Assembly: GCA_033064195.1 (NCBI GenBank)
Contig: JARBJD010000013.1
Span: forward strand, 186,001 to 250,000
DNA: 64,000 nt
Direction: 5' to 3'
Source: Blattamonas nauphoetae
Taxonomy: Eukaryota; Preaxostyla; Oxymonadida
The notes beneath the pieces were generated by a model. That model saw nothing but the letters and a program-made list of their open reading frames with translations, was not told the DNA's origin and made no database searches. Position 1 is the stretch's first letter, and the number at the start of each line of letters is the position of its first letter. This document shows, one piece after another, positions 22,507 to 32,999 of this stretch. The position numbers were made by a program, and so were the translations under genes.

Positions 22507-25500
22507 ATGATCTTCATTTTGTTGTTCTGTTCAATAATTCATCAGGCCTTTCCATCCACATACACTCTACAATCCAATTCTGCCCTACCGCTACCTCTTT
22601 TTGTTTTACCTCTCGACAATCAGACCATCAACCTCCAACCAGCCCTCCACCTCATCTCTCCCACTGTCATACGTTCCAACTGCTTTTCAGTGGTTGGTAC
22701 AGGGGATGATACAGTTATCTCCCCATGTAAACATGGAATATCTCAAACACTGTTTGATCTGCAGAACTCAACACTTCACGCACACAATCTAGCCTTCCAA
22801 CTGGGAGAGCTTTCCATGGCAAAAGCAACATCGAATTCTGTAGTTCATCTCGACTTATGTATTCTTACCAGTCCCGATTCATCTCCCTTATTCGACGTCT
22901 CTGACAGCATTTGCATCCTCACATCGTTCACAGTATTATACAACTCCGATTTTGTTTTGCAACCTCTCATTACCTTAAATTCCACAAATACCTCGTTTTC
23001 ATTGGTATCTTCAACATTCCAGACTTTAGATATCCCACAATCGCACTCTCTCATCTCCCCGAATCCACTCACGTCGCTTCACCTCGTATCAACCATCATT
23101 TCCAACATCAGCCACAACATCGATCCCTCCGGTGTCCCATTTCACAAACCATTCTCCACATCTCCCTCTTCCACCACAGTTGTCAGTTCGACATTCAAGG
23201 ACTCCGAAAACGTTCTTTACGGCCCAATATTTCCAAATATAAATGACCAAATCGACTTTTTCAGCCGCAACAACACATTTTCTTACATTCAATCACATCC
23301 ACACCACACTCACTTCGACGATCCGCCGATCTTCGCCGACAATCAAGTCCACACCAAACGTCAAGTTATTCTCACCAACACCGCCAAATTCGAAGGGGAT
23401 GAATTCTACCATTGCAGTGCACACTTAGACAACGGTGGAGCCATTTCATGTGTCGGGAAACACACCCTCGTCCTCGACACATGCGGCTTCATGTTCTGCT
23501 CGACCTCCGGCCACTCAAAATTCGGTGGAGCAGTCTACATGACAGTGCATAGCCCAACATCGCCCTCTGACGGGACCCTTAACATTATAAGGTCGGTTTT
23601 CACGAGCTGCAAAAGTGACACTGGAGGAGCCGTGTATACTGCGGATTTGAAGGAAACCCATTTTCTGAACGGTGTGTGCGAGACGTGTGAAGGGACTTCG
23701 GGCGGGGCGTTGTGCATGGAGTTGTCTACTGTCGCACAGAGCTTCGTGAACTCGAGGTTTAAACAGTGCAAGGTATCTGTGTCAGGAAGTGCAATTTCTC
23801 TGACGTGTCGAATCCCTGTCACTATCACAAATGTCTCTCTCCACGAGGGAGAAGTGAACACACCAACTGGCTCATATATTTCTGGAGCGGCGATCATCCT
23901 GACCCAAAACACAATTGTGGACCAAATCAAATTTCTGTATTTATACTTCGCAGACAACATGGCCAAATCATCAGACTCGCGAAAAATCCCGTCAGACATC
24001 CTATTTGTGCACAATTGGAGGGAAGAAGTGCGCGCCCAATTCGAAGAATGTTACACGATCTCTGCCGAGCCCTGTGTGATGCATTGGGATGGAGGATCAC
24101 ATAAACAGATCAATAAACTCCTCCAAACACCAACAAACTCTTTCCACGTCCTTCTCTCGACGGACCCACCGGAAGATTGTGAGGACTCACCATACTGTGC
24201 AATCGGGGAGCGTCCGTGTCGAACAGTGAACTACGCCATCTCACGATGCAGCAAAACAGACTTAATCGATCGGATTATTTATATCTCGGCAGGCGTGTCA
24301 TCGGAGCGACTGATCGAAGTTGTGGGCCAAACCGTGTCACTTGAAGGTGCCCATCACAATCCCTCCTCCTCCCTGGAAACAGTATTCTCACCGACTCTTC
24401 AAACTGCCGAAGCAAAAAGCATGTTTGTTGTTACAAGTGGAACAATTCGGTTTTCAAAAATCGAATTTTGGCCTCCCGTTTCGACGAGTGCTGTGACGTA
24501 CTACGCCTGCCTGCTGACATCAGACACAGCTGTTGGAAAGAGCAGCACTGTTACTTTCTCTGATTGTGTGATCTCAGCCCCTGCCACTGCCCAGCTCAAC
24601 ACACTCCACTTCCCTCCTCTCTTCGAGTTCACAGATTCCGACGTGGAGTTCGATTCGGTGTCGTTCTTCGCATCCACCGAAAATCCCAACCAACTTCCTG
24701 TCTTCACAGAGAACCCAATCTTCGTCGGCGTTCAGTTCAGAGCATCCCAATTTATGATGTCGCACTGCCGCGTGGGACAGACACAAGTTGTGGATGGGTC
24801 GTGGCTTCTTCTGACACGAGAAGTGAAAGCCGAACTGTCCGCCGAGTTCGCGCTGGTTGCCTTCATCTCAAACACGTCCTTCCGCGGAATCAGCAGAATC
24901 AACAGCGGGGCGTGTGTGTTGGAGAGTCGTCGGGAGATGGGAAGCGAAGAAACGCAAGCCGAGATCACTCTGTCGAAGTGTTCGATTTCGGAGTGCGAGC
25001 TGCGAGGATATGTTCAGCACGGGAACTTGCTCTATTTCTACCGCTCGACAGTTCTGATCAACGGAACGCGGATTGAGGGGCAGGGAGGAGTGGGAGAGGT
25101 CGACACACCGCAAGACAATTCGACACGGATTCAATCTCATCCATCCAACACAGAGATCACGGAAGAGATGTGCAGCAAGGCAGGCGTGGCTGTCTGGTTC
25201 ACCCACTCCAAAGCGCGCCTCGAATCGTCCTCCTTCGTTCGCTGTCCAACAGGTGCTGTCCAGCTGACAGGTCGCGCGTCGTCGCTTTTCGTATCGAACG
25301 TGTCGTTTGCTGCGAACGGCTGCCCTGTACAACACAACCTCGTGTGCACCGGAAGGGGAAACCGTGTTGAAATTGACTCGCTGCATTCTGTGGATGGCGT
25401 GTCACTGTCCGACCCAATTCGAGCGAACGCAAGTCTCTGGATGTGGACGGAGGAGTGCTGGATGGGAGGACGGTTCGTTGAGATGGAGTCGATGCCTTCA

Positions 25501-26232
25501 CTGCTGTTCATTCCGTCGATGGAAAATGTGTCGAAAGCGACGAGTTCAGAAGGAGCGATGGATTTGATAGTGAAAGGGAAGGATCTGTTCCCTTGTCCAC
25601 TGAAGCTGCAGCTGTTTGAGATTGTGAAGGAAAAGAAAACGAAAGCAGAAAAAGAGCAGAACACAACAAACATCGATGTGCTGTCAACACTCGATTCCAC
25701 TGCCTTCCACATCGCCATCTCGGCAAACACCACAAACTCAACAAACGAATGGCGTGTGCGTCTGCTGTTTGTGGATGGAGTGGCAGGCATGTCCACGTTT
25801 GTCGGAACTGAGTCGCTTGTTGTGCAGGTCGCGAAGCCCAAGCGGACGCTTCTGATTGTTGGGATTGTGGGAAGTGTGTGTGGAGTGCTGGTTGTGGTTG
25901 GGGTTGTGGCGGGTGTTGTGGTGTGTGCGGTGTGTCGGCGCAGGAGGGACGAGAGAGCGCAGAAGAAGTGGCTGGCGTTGCTGCATCGGCCGAGTCAGGG
26001 CGAGAAGCAGAAGCTCCTTCCGAACAGCACTCCCCTCTCGTTTCAGAGTGCTCAGGTGGCTGCAGCGTTCACCGTGTCTGTGACACAGGGTGCGAGCGTA
26101 ACGGCACTGGACGGGGATTCGACGTTTCTGCAAACTCAGATGTCGTTCAAGAAGAAGAAGAAAGGGGGAAAGAAGAAAAAGAAGAAAATTGGGTCTGTGA
26201 ATGGGAGTATTAATTCTGTTCCGAATGAATGA
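22507..26232 (+). CDS. Type I membrane beta-helix surface protein
   Basis: 1,241 residues from the ATG at 22,507. Signal peptide MIFILLFCSIIHQAFPS is followed by a Ser/Thr/Asn-rich ectodomain with Gly-Gly-Ala turn motifs typical of Pmp-like or pectin-lyase-like beta-helices: GGAISC near residue 308, GGAVYM 339, GGAVYT 372, GGALCM 400. A Cys cap motif (CAIGERPCRTVNYAISRC, residue about 565) starts a second helix domain. A single hydrophobic span (LLIVGIVGSVCGVLVVVGVV, about residue 1,118-1,142) with a CRRRRDE stop-transfer signal leads to a 95-residue cytoplasmic tail ending in two Lys clusters (KKKKKGGKKKKKK). There is no kinase domain, unlike the relative at 43,103-58,685. No intron is needed. 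The 107 bp separating it from the upstream stop must contain its promoter. Role inferred: surface receptor or adhesin. Confidence 0.85.
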   Translation: MIFILLFCSIIHQAFPSTYTLQSNSALPLPLFVLPLDNQTINLQPALHLISPTVIRSNCFSVVGTGDDTVISPCKHGISQTLFDLQNSTLHAHNLAFQLGELSMAKATSNSVVHLDLCILTSPDSSPLFDVSDSICILTSFTVLYNSDFVLQPLITLNSTNTSFSLVSSTFQTLDIPQSHSLISPNPLTSLHLVSTIISNISHNIDPSGVPFHKPFSTSPSSTTVVSSTFKDSENVLYGPIFPNINDQIDFFSRNNTFSYIQSHPHHTHFDDPPIFADNQVHTKRQVILTNTAKFEGDEFYHCSAHLDNGGAISCVGKHTLVLDTCGFMFCSTSGHSKFGGAVYMTVHSPTSPSDGTLNIIRSVFTSCKSDTGGAVYTADLKETHFLNGVCETCEGTSGGALCMELSTVAQSFVNSRFKQCKVSVSGSAISLTCRIPVTITNVSLHEGEVNTPTGSYISGAAIILTQNTIVDQIKFLYLYFADNMAKSSDSRKIPSDILFVHNWREEVRAQFEECYTISAEPCVMHWDGGSHKQINKLLQTPTNSFHVLLSTDPPEDCEDSPYCAIGERPCRTVNYAISRCSKTDLIDRIIYISAGVSSERLIEVVGQTVSLEGAHHNPSSSLETVFSPTLQTAEAKSMFVVTSGTIRFSKIEFWPPVSTSAVTYYACLLTSDTAVGKSSTVTFSDCVISAPATAQLNTLHFPPLFEFTDSDVEFDSVSFFASTENPNQLPVFTENPIFVGVQFRASQFMMSHCRVGQTQVVDGSWLLLTREVKAELSAEFALVAFISNTSFRGISRINSGACVLESRREMGSEETQAEITLSKCSISECELRGYVQHGNLLYFYRSTVLINGTRIEGQGGVGEVDTPQDNSTRIQSHPSNTEITEEMCSKAGVAVWFTHSKARLESSSFVRCPTGAVQLTGRASSLFVSNVSFAANGCPVQHNLVCTGRGNRVEIDSLHSVDGVSLSDPIRANASLWMWTEECWMGGRFVEMESMPSLLFIPSMENVSKATSSEGAMDLIVKGKDLFPCPLKLQLFEIVKEKKTKAEKEQNTTNIDVLSTLDSTAFHIAISANTTNSTNEWRVRLLFVDGVAGMSTFVGTESLVVQVAKPKRTLLIVGIVGSVCGVLVVVGVVAGVVVCAVCRRRRDERAQKKWLALLHRPSQGEKQKLLPNSTPLSFQSAQVAAAFTVSVTQGASVTALDGDSTFLQTQMSFKKKKKGGKKKKKKIGSVNGSINSVPNE

Positions 26233-26439
26233 GTTTTTCTTGATTTGTTCACTTCATGGTGTCAATAGTCTCCTGTGCTGTTCATGTTTCCTGATTCAAT
26301 GATATGAAAGTTGAAAAGGACCCCAGAAAACCTAGAAAATTGTTATGAGTTGATCTGTGAACCTTGAAATGTTTGGGGATTTTGATCAAGTATCTCATGC
26401 TTTGATTTATCATCCTTTCATGACCTCCTTACCTCTAGG

Positions 26440-28830
26440 CATGGCAGGAATGTCTGCATCTCCATTCCTGATTGTTCAACCAGAAACCACAATCTTCCCC
26501 AACGACACTGAAATGGCTGGTTTGGTCTGCGAAGAGGCGAAGAGGATGGTTAGCGAGGAGAGAGTCAGGACAGATTCGGCTGAGGATGTTGTGAACTGAC
26601 CCGTCTTCGAGAGTGTGATTGTGTTTCCAGTGATCATCGCTTTGTGTCCACCACACGAAAACGGCGTCGATTGGTCAAGAGCAGTTTGGAGTTCGAGCGT
26701 GATCGGATTCAGCTTTCCTTCCGTTTTCGAGTCATTCGCTGCTAGTCGGGTCTGAACAAGATCGATTGACGAGCAAGGATTCACAGAGAAGCCACATAGC
26801 TCCCCATCGGACCCACTCGAACTTGCGAATCCTGTCGATCTCACATCAGCCAGGAACAGCACAAGAGGAATATCGTCTGACGAGTTCACTGTGTTCCATC
26901 CTCGATGCATGTCCACCGGCGCTGCCGTTGGAGTGAGTGGGAAAGGCGAGAGGAATGTCATGCTTGTTTTGGTGATGGCTGAGGCCAGTGACTGTGCTTC
27001 CACAAACACTGCAGATCCACTCATAATCGCTGAGCATGATTCGAATGACGTCCCTGCTTCAACAGCGAATGAACCTGTCGATGAGAGCACAATCGACAAA
27101 GCTCCTCCCTTCCCAGACGACGAATACAATTTGAATGTCGTGTCTGCAACCGTCAGTTTCGATCCTGCTCCCAGCTGAGCCAGAATCACTCCTCCATCTC
27201 CCTCCGACGACACCGACTCGAACGAGCAGTTTGTAATTGACACAATCTGGTTGTTGTTTCCATTTGTGCTCAGGAACGCCCCTCCTCCACTTTCTGTCTG
27301 CCAGAGATCGTTTTGAATTCACAGCCAGTAGACACATACATTGTCGATGCTCCTTCCATTGTGATCATACTTGCCGAGGTCAATGTGAGCGACGACAACG
27401 CAATAGTGCTCAATTCAATGTTCCCTCCCGTTTGAGTGAGAAGAGATGACGACGACGAGAAGCGAACAGCGAAATCGAACACGGTTCCTGATAGTGCGAG
27501 TCTCCCTCCTTCAATCTTGAACAGCGACGCCGTGTGAGCGGCTGAGGGAGGGTCGTGATTGTCACTGTGCTGGAGAGGGTCAGTGTGCTTCCTTTCACAA
27601 CGAGCAGAGACTGTGAGAGCGATGAGGGAAGTGTGATGTCAATCGACGACAAAGTGAGTGAGCCAACTTCCACAATTATCTGTCCATCAGATTCAAAAGC
27701 AGTGATGCCTCAGAAGACGAAGAGATCGACGCACCTGTCTCAGGGCATTCGAGAAGAGTTGAGAGAGTGATGTTTGAGCCCAGGCTGATTTCGGTCTTCG
27801 TGTGAGTGAGCAGCGAGAAGGCGAAATCGAGTGACGAGCAAGGAAGACGCTCCTGACCACACTTTCCATGATCCCAGAACCCTTCCGACATAAACACAGC
27901 TCCATTCGTGTGTGGATACAAATGATACCCAAGCGGTCCGATGTTCGTCGTGTTTATCGAATCTGACCAAAAACTTGCTCCAACTGAGCTTTAGTCATCG
28001 TGGTGTTCGTCCCAATCAGACTCGTCCAATCATCAGAAATGACAGCTCCCACAACTTGTCCCTCCAGAAACACTTCATGACTTCCAGTCATCCCAGCTGT
28101 GCTGATCGACACACTCTTCATCACAACATCCCCAGACGAGAACGATTCGCGAGAGATGAAAACACTCTTCAGCGACAGTATCCACGCTCCACTCATCTTG
28201 ACGAAGCTGCTGGTTCCAGAGAATGAAGGAGGGACGAATTCGACGCATTCGGGACGAAGAGATCCACCTTTCACATCGAAGAACGACTTCTGCCGAGATA
28301 CTCCAATCTGTGAAGCTGTTTCTGTGAAGCCGAGTGAGGTGAGCGAGAGAGAGCCATCAGTAAGATGAGCAAAGCTCTGAGCGGTCGATTGCATGACCAT
28401 CAGCGAACGTGCTGAACCCAACCCAGTGACAGTGATGGTCTTCTTGCTGGTGATGGAGAGAGCGATTGACACCCGACACTTGTTGACCAGCAGAACTGCT
28501 CGTCTGTTCCATCTTCTGGGTCGATTGTGATGGACGCTGCGTGAGGGAGAAAGACAGTTGATATGTCTCCATTGACTGAAGAACGCGGTGATGAACAGAC
28601 GCTGAGCGACGACGCGATGGGAGTGGTGAGGGAGACACTCGACGATGAATCGATGAAGAGCGACGAGGCCGACTGCCCAGCACAGTTTTCGAAGAGAAGA
28701 CCAGAGAGGGCCAGAGTGTCGCAGGATGTGATTGAGAGTGCGACAGACATCGAGACAGATTGAACAACTGCTTGTTTCATCTGTCGTGACTCTTCTTCTG
28801 CTGCAGGTTTTTCCTCTATTGCTTCTTTCA
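26440..28830 (-). pseudogene. Decayed beta-helix surface protein gene
   Basis: Minus-strand coding sequence of the same family runs through at least five overlapping frames: about 28,830-28,480, 28,472-27,954, 27,921-27,676, 27,673-27,410 and 27,243-26,476. It keeps family hallmarks: the cap motifs CGQERLPCSSLDFAFSLL and CGFSVNPCSSIDLVQTRLA, and Gly turns such as GKGGALSIVL and GDGGVILAQL. Several frameshifts and at least two in-frame stops separate the pieces, there is no signal peptide at the upstream end, and the downstream end stops near 26,440 without a membrane span or kinase-like part. It is convergent with the intact gene ending at 26,232, with only about 200 bp between. I interpret it as a truncated, dead paralogue. 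Confidence 0.75.
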
Positions 28831-28869
28831 CGTCTACGACTGAGAAAATGTGATATTTTTGGACGCAGT

Positions 28870-29550
28870 TCAGTTTGACATCAGTGAAACTGGAATTCCT
28901 AAAAGAAAGATAGAACCGAGTTTTTCACTTTCTTAATGAGTCGGGGGAGGAGATTGTACATTTGGTATCTTGTATTCTCCAATCGGGTGCGACTGACAGT
29001 GGATCGATGATATCTTCGTTTCTGAGCAACAATAAGAAAGAAAAGTGATGTGATGAATAAAGAATGATGCATGATACCAAAGTCTTCACAGATAATAGTG
29101 ACAAATAAGCAGATTCGCTCGTTCGAAACGAACAAAGTTGAGCCTTGTGATTTGCTTTCGATCTGAACCTTCCCAACAGCTGGAATAGCTGCAGTTGGTG
29201 ATTATCAAGTCCGTATCTTCCGTCTCTGATAGTTGGGCTTGCAAAAACGCTATCAGACGAGACAGCTTTGAGGAAGACGAGGGAGAGGTTGGATCTGCGT
29301 GTATTCTAAAGAACAATGAGAAGGTGGCAGAAAAAGAGAGAAATAAGCGTCTCAAATGCATGAATAAGGTAGAGAAGAATATAGTGAGACTATTGAGCTC
29401 TAAATATTCATAAAGATGGTGATCAAGATGTGCATTGCACAAACGAAAGAAATGAGGCTATCAAACGGTTTCAGGAAGATTCTCTGGACATGTAGTTTTG
29501 CCGAGTTTCGACTTTTAGGGAAATAGCTCACAATTAAAAGATATATCGAG
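28870..29550. other. Intergenic stretch, nothing recognised
   Basis: AT-rich sequence without a supported gene, tandem repeat or clear inverted repeat. It separates the decayed beta-helix gene from the repeat cluster that begins at 29,548. Confidence 0.4.
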
Positions 29551-29668
29551 ATCTGACCCTTTGAAGTTTTTTGAACTGACACTGACCGACACTTTTGGCC
29601 GGTCAGACAAGCCTACTTACCTCTCCTCTATACTGGACTGACCGAGCCCAAAGGCTCGGTCAGTGTCA
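29548..29668. repeat. Short foldback repeat (CTGACACTGACCGA ends)
   Basis: CTGACACTGACCGA at 29,574 is matched by its exact complement TCGGTCAGTGTCAG ending about 29,668. Inside are two smaller hairpins (CTGACCG...CCGGTCAG and CGAGCC-CAAA-GGCTCG). It is preceded by GAGATCTGACCC, which also precedes related CACTGAC-rich sequence at 32,832 and, as GAGATCCGACCC, at 36,409. This marks a small dispersed family of hairpin repeats, probably MITEs. Confidence 0.55.
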
Positions 29669-29684
29669 GTGCTCTTTTCTTCTA

Positions 29685-31138
29685 TACTGCCCGACACGAC
29701 GTCCTGATCCCGCTGTAAAACGGATGTATTTTTCTGAATAGAGGCACAATGTGGTTCAATTTTCTATGAATACTAATTTTGAGAGTTAGACACAGTTTGA
29801 CAATAAAGTAGAAACCAAAAAATTCTGTGTGACGCGAAAACTGTAAAATAAAAAAAATGATGGTCATGATGTTCGCGACATGACATCTGATCCACTTCAT
29901 CCAGCTCGACCACTCTAATATTTCGTCATTTTTCCTTCATGAGAGTAACACTCGAGGAGGCGGTCACCGTATGAGAGAACGATGTTGTCGATACTTTCTT
30001 GTGGGATCGATTTCCAGCATCTCACGATTGCTTTCCGCAGTGAGTCAATTGTGTCATAAACTTCGAAATTCTCATATAATTTGGTAGTGAGCATTGCCCA
30101 GACGTGTTCAATTGGGTTCAAGTCGCTAGAGAGAGGTGGAAGGAATGTGTGACTGATATTCGCCAATTCAATTCGGGGAAGTTCCGTTTTATTCTTGTGC
30201 CAACCCGCATTATCGCTCAGAAGGACCCGTGTGTCGAGTGGAGGGTCCATCTGAGCGTTTGTGAGTCCGTTGATGAGGGCATCTGTGTAGATTCTGCCGT
30301 TGATGTTCTCTTCTGTGATGAAGAGATTGCTTTTGAACCCAACTCCAACACATCCCCAAATGTTGAGTTTGATTGGATGAGCGCGTGATTCTGATTCGGG
30401 TCGTTGTGTGTCTTTCTCACTTAATGACCGGTAATACTTATCTGGTCCTCTCCCTCTCACAGTTTTCTCGTCGTCAAATAGACACAGGTCAGGAAGATAG
30501 CCTTTTGAAAGAGTCTCTTTGGCGAAGTCGAATCTGTTTTGATGTGGTGTGGTTGGAAGGGGGGAACTTTATGATGTTTGTGGAGACCTATTTTGTTTGC
30601 TTTCAGGAAGCGTTGGAAGGAACGGTCGGATCCTGGCAATTTGAGATCTCTTTTCAATTGGATTGCGGAGCTGTATGTTTTGTTCTTGATCGCAAGCTGG
30701 ACATTTTTGAGTGTTTTGTTGGGATAGAGGTGTGACTGGGGTTTATGATTCACAACTCGCGGTCGATCGGTGACGATGAGAGTGTGAGAGTACTTTGAGA
30801 CTGTGTTGACAGAGACTTTCAGATGGCGAGCTGTTTCATTTCTTCCTTTGCCTTTCCTTCGTTCTTTCTGAATCTTTCTTTGATTCGACAGAGACAATCT
30901 TGGAACCATTGTTGAGCGCAATCAGAGGCGAATCACGTGTCCTGTCGTTCTACGAATGTCCCCCAACTTTAGTATTTCACGTCATTCTCTTCTACTGTTC
31001 ACTACAGTTCTTTCAAAAAAATTCAGGAGATGTCTAACCCCGTGGAGTTGAAGTAAGTGAAAAAGGAACTCTCATCTCTCTCTTGTTCTGTCAAAAAACA
31101 AAAAATACAGCCGGATCAGGTCGTCGTGTCGGGCAGTA
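29685..31138 (-). mobile_element. Tc1/mariner transposon
   Basis: Inverted repeats of 33 bp with two mismatches: TACTGCCCGACACGACG starts at 29,685 and its complement ends at 31,138. Both sides are flanked by TA (29,683-29,684 and 31,139-31,140), the standard Tc1/mariner target duplication. The interior encodes a minus-strand transposase (29,915-30,921) broken by one frameshift, so the copy is nearly complete but not autonomous as read. It sits against the first unit of the 140-bp array. Confidence 0.9.
29915..30921 (-). pseudogene. Tc1/mariner DDE transposase, one frameshift
   Basis: The N-terminal part (30,921 down to about 30,560) starts MRSTMVPRLSLSNQRKIQKE and contains a helix-turn-helix region (GRNETARHLKVSVNTVSKY). 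The C-terminal part, in another frame down to 29,915, contains the catalytic triad: D in LCLFDDEKTV, D in TRVLLSDNAGWHKN, and the third acidic position in LSSDLNPIEHVWAML. A run of six G on the plus strand at about 30,556-30,561 is the likely place of a one-base change, because the two frames meet there. Apart from that the whole catalytic core is readable. Length, about 335 residues, is normal for Tc1 transposases. Confidence 0.85.
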
Positions 31139-31159
31139 TAAGGGTCAGATCAGGTGATG

Positions 31160-32570
31160 AGATGCTGAAATGCCATCGTTGTGTGTCTTCCTCTCTTTAA
31201 CCTATCTCTTTTTGTTGTTTATCTTATTTCGAACTCAATTTTAGAATGATAGAATGATGAAATCAGAAATATCAAACAGCCTCTCTTCTTGGGTCAATGA
31301 GTTGGTGAAACGCTGTCATCGTATGTCTTGCTCTCTTTAACCTCTCTCTCTTTGTTGTTACTCTTATTTAGAAAGCAATTTAAGGACGATAGTATGATAA
31401 AATGAGAAGGATCAAACCACCAGCTCTGCTGGGGCAATATCATGCTGAAACGCTGTCATCGTGTATAGTCCTCTCTTTTAATCACTCTCTTTTTGTTGTT
31501 TCTCTTCTTTAGAATAGAAACGATGATAAATAGAATGGAGAAACGAGAAGGATCTAACCACCAGCTCTGTTGGGACACTGTGCTTCTGATATGCCGTCAC
31601 CGTGTGTCTTCCTCTCTTTTATCCTTTCTCTCTTTGTTGAAACTCTTATTTAGAAAACAATCTAAGGATGATACAATGGAGAAACGAGAAGGATCAAACC
31701 ACCAGCTCTGTTGGGGCAATGAGCTGTGATCTGCCGTCGATGTGTGCCATACTCTATTTTATCCTTTCTCTCTTTGTTGTTTCTCTTCTTTAGAATAAAA
31801 ACGATGATAAATAGAATGGAGAAAGGAGAAGGATCGAACCACCTGTCCTGATTGGACAATGAAACGATCAAGGGCGTTTATGGCATACTTCTCTCTTATT
31901 TTGCATTTCTCTTTTTTGACTTTTTCTCATTTTTTTGACTCAATTTTAGATAGATCGAATGTGACATGACTATGATCAAACCGTCCGGATTGATCAAGAA
32001 ATCTGATGCGAAGTGTTGTCACAGTTTGTCTCCCTCTCGTTTAACCTCTCTGTTTTTCGTTTTATCAATGATTCAGGACTTCATTCACGATAGATACTTT
32101 GTGAAATGAGAATGATCCCTCCGTCTGTCCTGATCGGACAGTGAAGGGCTGAACTGTTCACACGGTATGTTTCTCTCTCTTGTTACCTCTCTCCTTTTTG
32201 TTTTTATCTATTTTTAAGACATAGTATGCAAGATTCGAGATGTGAAGTGAGATGGATCAAACGGGCTGTTCTGATCGGATAACGAACCGCACAACTGTTC
32301 GTACAGTTTGTTTCTCTCTCGATTAACCTCTCTCTTTATTGATTTTCTCTTATTTAGGACTTAATTAATGATGGAAACCATCTGAAATGGATATTATCAT
32401 TCCACCCGTCATGATCAGACGAGACATTGCTAAAATGCTGTCACGGTTTATCTCACTCTCAAATAACATCTCTTTTTTTGTTTTTTCTCCTATTTATAGC
32501 ACAGTCGATTATTGATATGATGAAAAATGAGGAGGTGAAGGGAGATCAGTCCAGATTCACTGTTTGTTCC
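31160..32570. repeat. Tandem array, ten to eleven diverged units of about 140 bp
   Basis: A recognisable phrase (GCTGTCATCGTGTGTCTTCCTCTCTTTA and variants) starts near 31,171, 31,312, 31,452, 31,592, 31,733, 31,874, 32,014, 32,154, 32,296 and 32,437, a steady 140-143 bp step; a weaker eleventh unit is near 32,565. Each unit has a long pyrimidine tract, a TTTTTGTTGTTTCTCTT run ending in TTTAG, an A/G-rich part with GATAAATAGAATGGAGAAA, and often a small CCAGCTCTGTTGG hairpin. Units drift gradually from left to right, so this is an old satellite-like array. Units are too diverged and interrupted by stops to be coding. Confidence 0.8.
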
Positions 32571-32831
32571 CTCATTTCTCTAAACATATCTCAAATTCAT
32601 TTAATGTTTGTAAGATGTCGTTATTGTCAAAATTAATTCATTAAATTAAGGATTAATAGAGAAATGATTAAAAACAGTTTTGATCAGCCCATTCACTATA
32701 AACTTTCTCCTTCTGCTTTGATCTTTGATCTCTATTAGCCGAAATAGTGCAGATTTGTCCTAAGAACTCGATTAACTATCGTTTCTTTAAAGAGGATGAA
32801 GTATTTCCTTTGAATTTCTTTTTGCCACCTC

Positions 32832-32960
32832 TGAGATCTGACCCATATTTTAAAAACACCCGGTCACTGACCGTCTGTACTTTTTGGGAAAAAGTGACCG
32901 GTCACCCCGGTCAGTCCAGTATACTCTCCTATACATGAGTGACATGGCAAAAAGGCGTGT
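32832..32960. repeat. Hairpin-rich repeat related to 29,548-29,668
   Basis: It starts with GAGATCTGACCC, then a hairpin CGGTCACTGACCG...AGTGACCGGTCA, then GGTCAGTCCAGTATA. The last part is the complement of TATACTGGACTGACC at 29,627, so the two sites are partly inverted relative to one another. They may be independent copies of one small foldback family or, less likely, the two ends of a 3.3-kb element. Confidence 0.45.
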
Positions 32961-32999
32961 CAGTTGTCAGTCCCTTTTTTCTCACTTCACTTTGGGTCA

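Noticed and set aside
31160-32570. CRISPR-like array
   Set aside because: Units are 140 bp, diverged along their whole length and without conserved short repeats separating unique spacers. The genome is eukaryotic.
29627-32923. A single 3.3-kb element bounded by TACTGGACTGACC inverted ends and TA
   Set aside because: The matching part is only about 15 bp and both sites look like separate copies of a small hairpin repeat. The Tc1 element inside has its own clear ends. Not supported as one unit.
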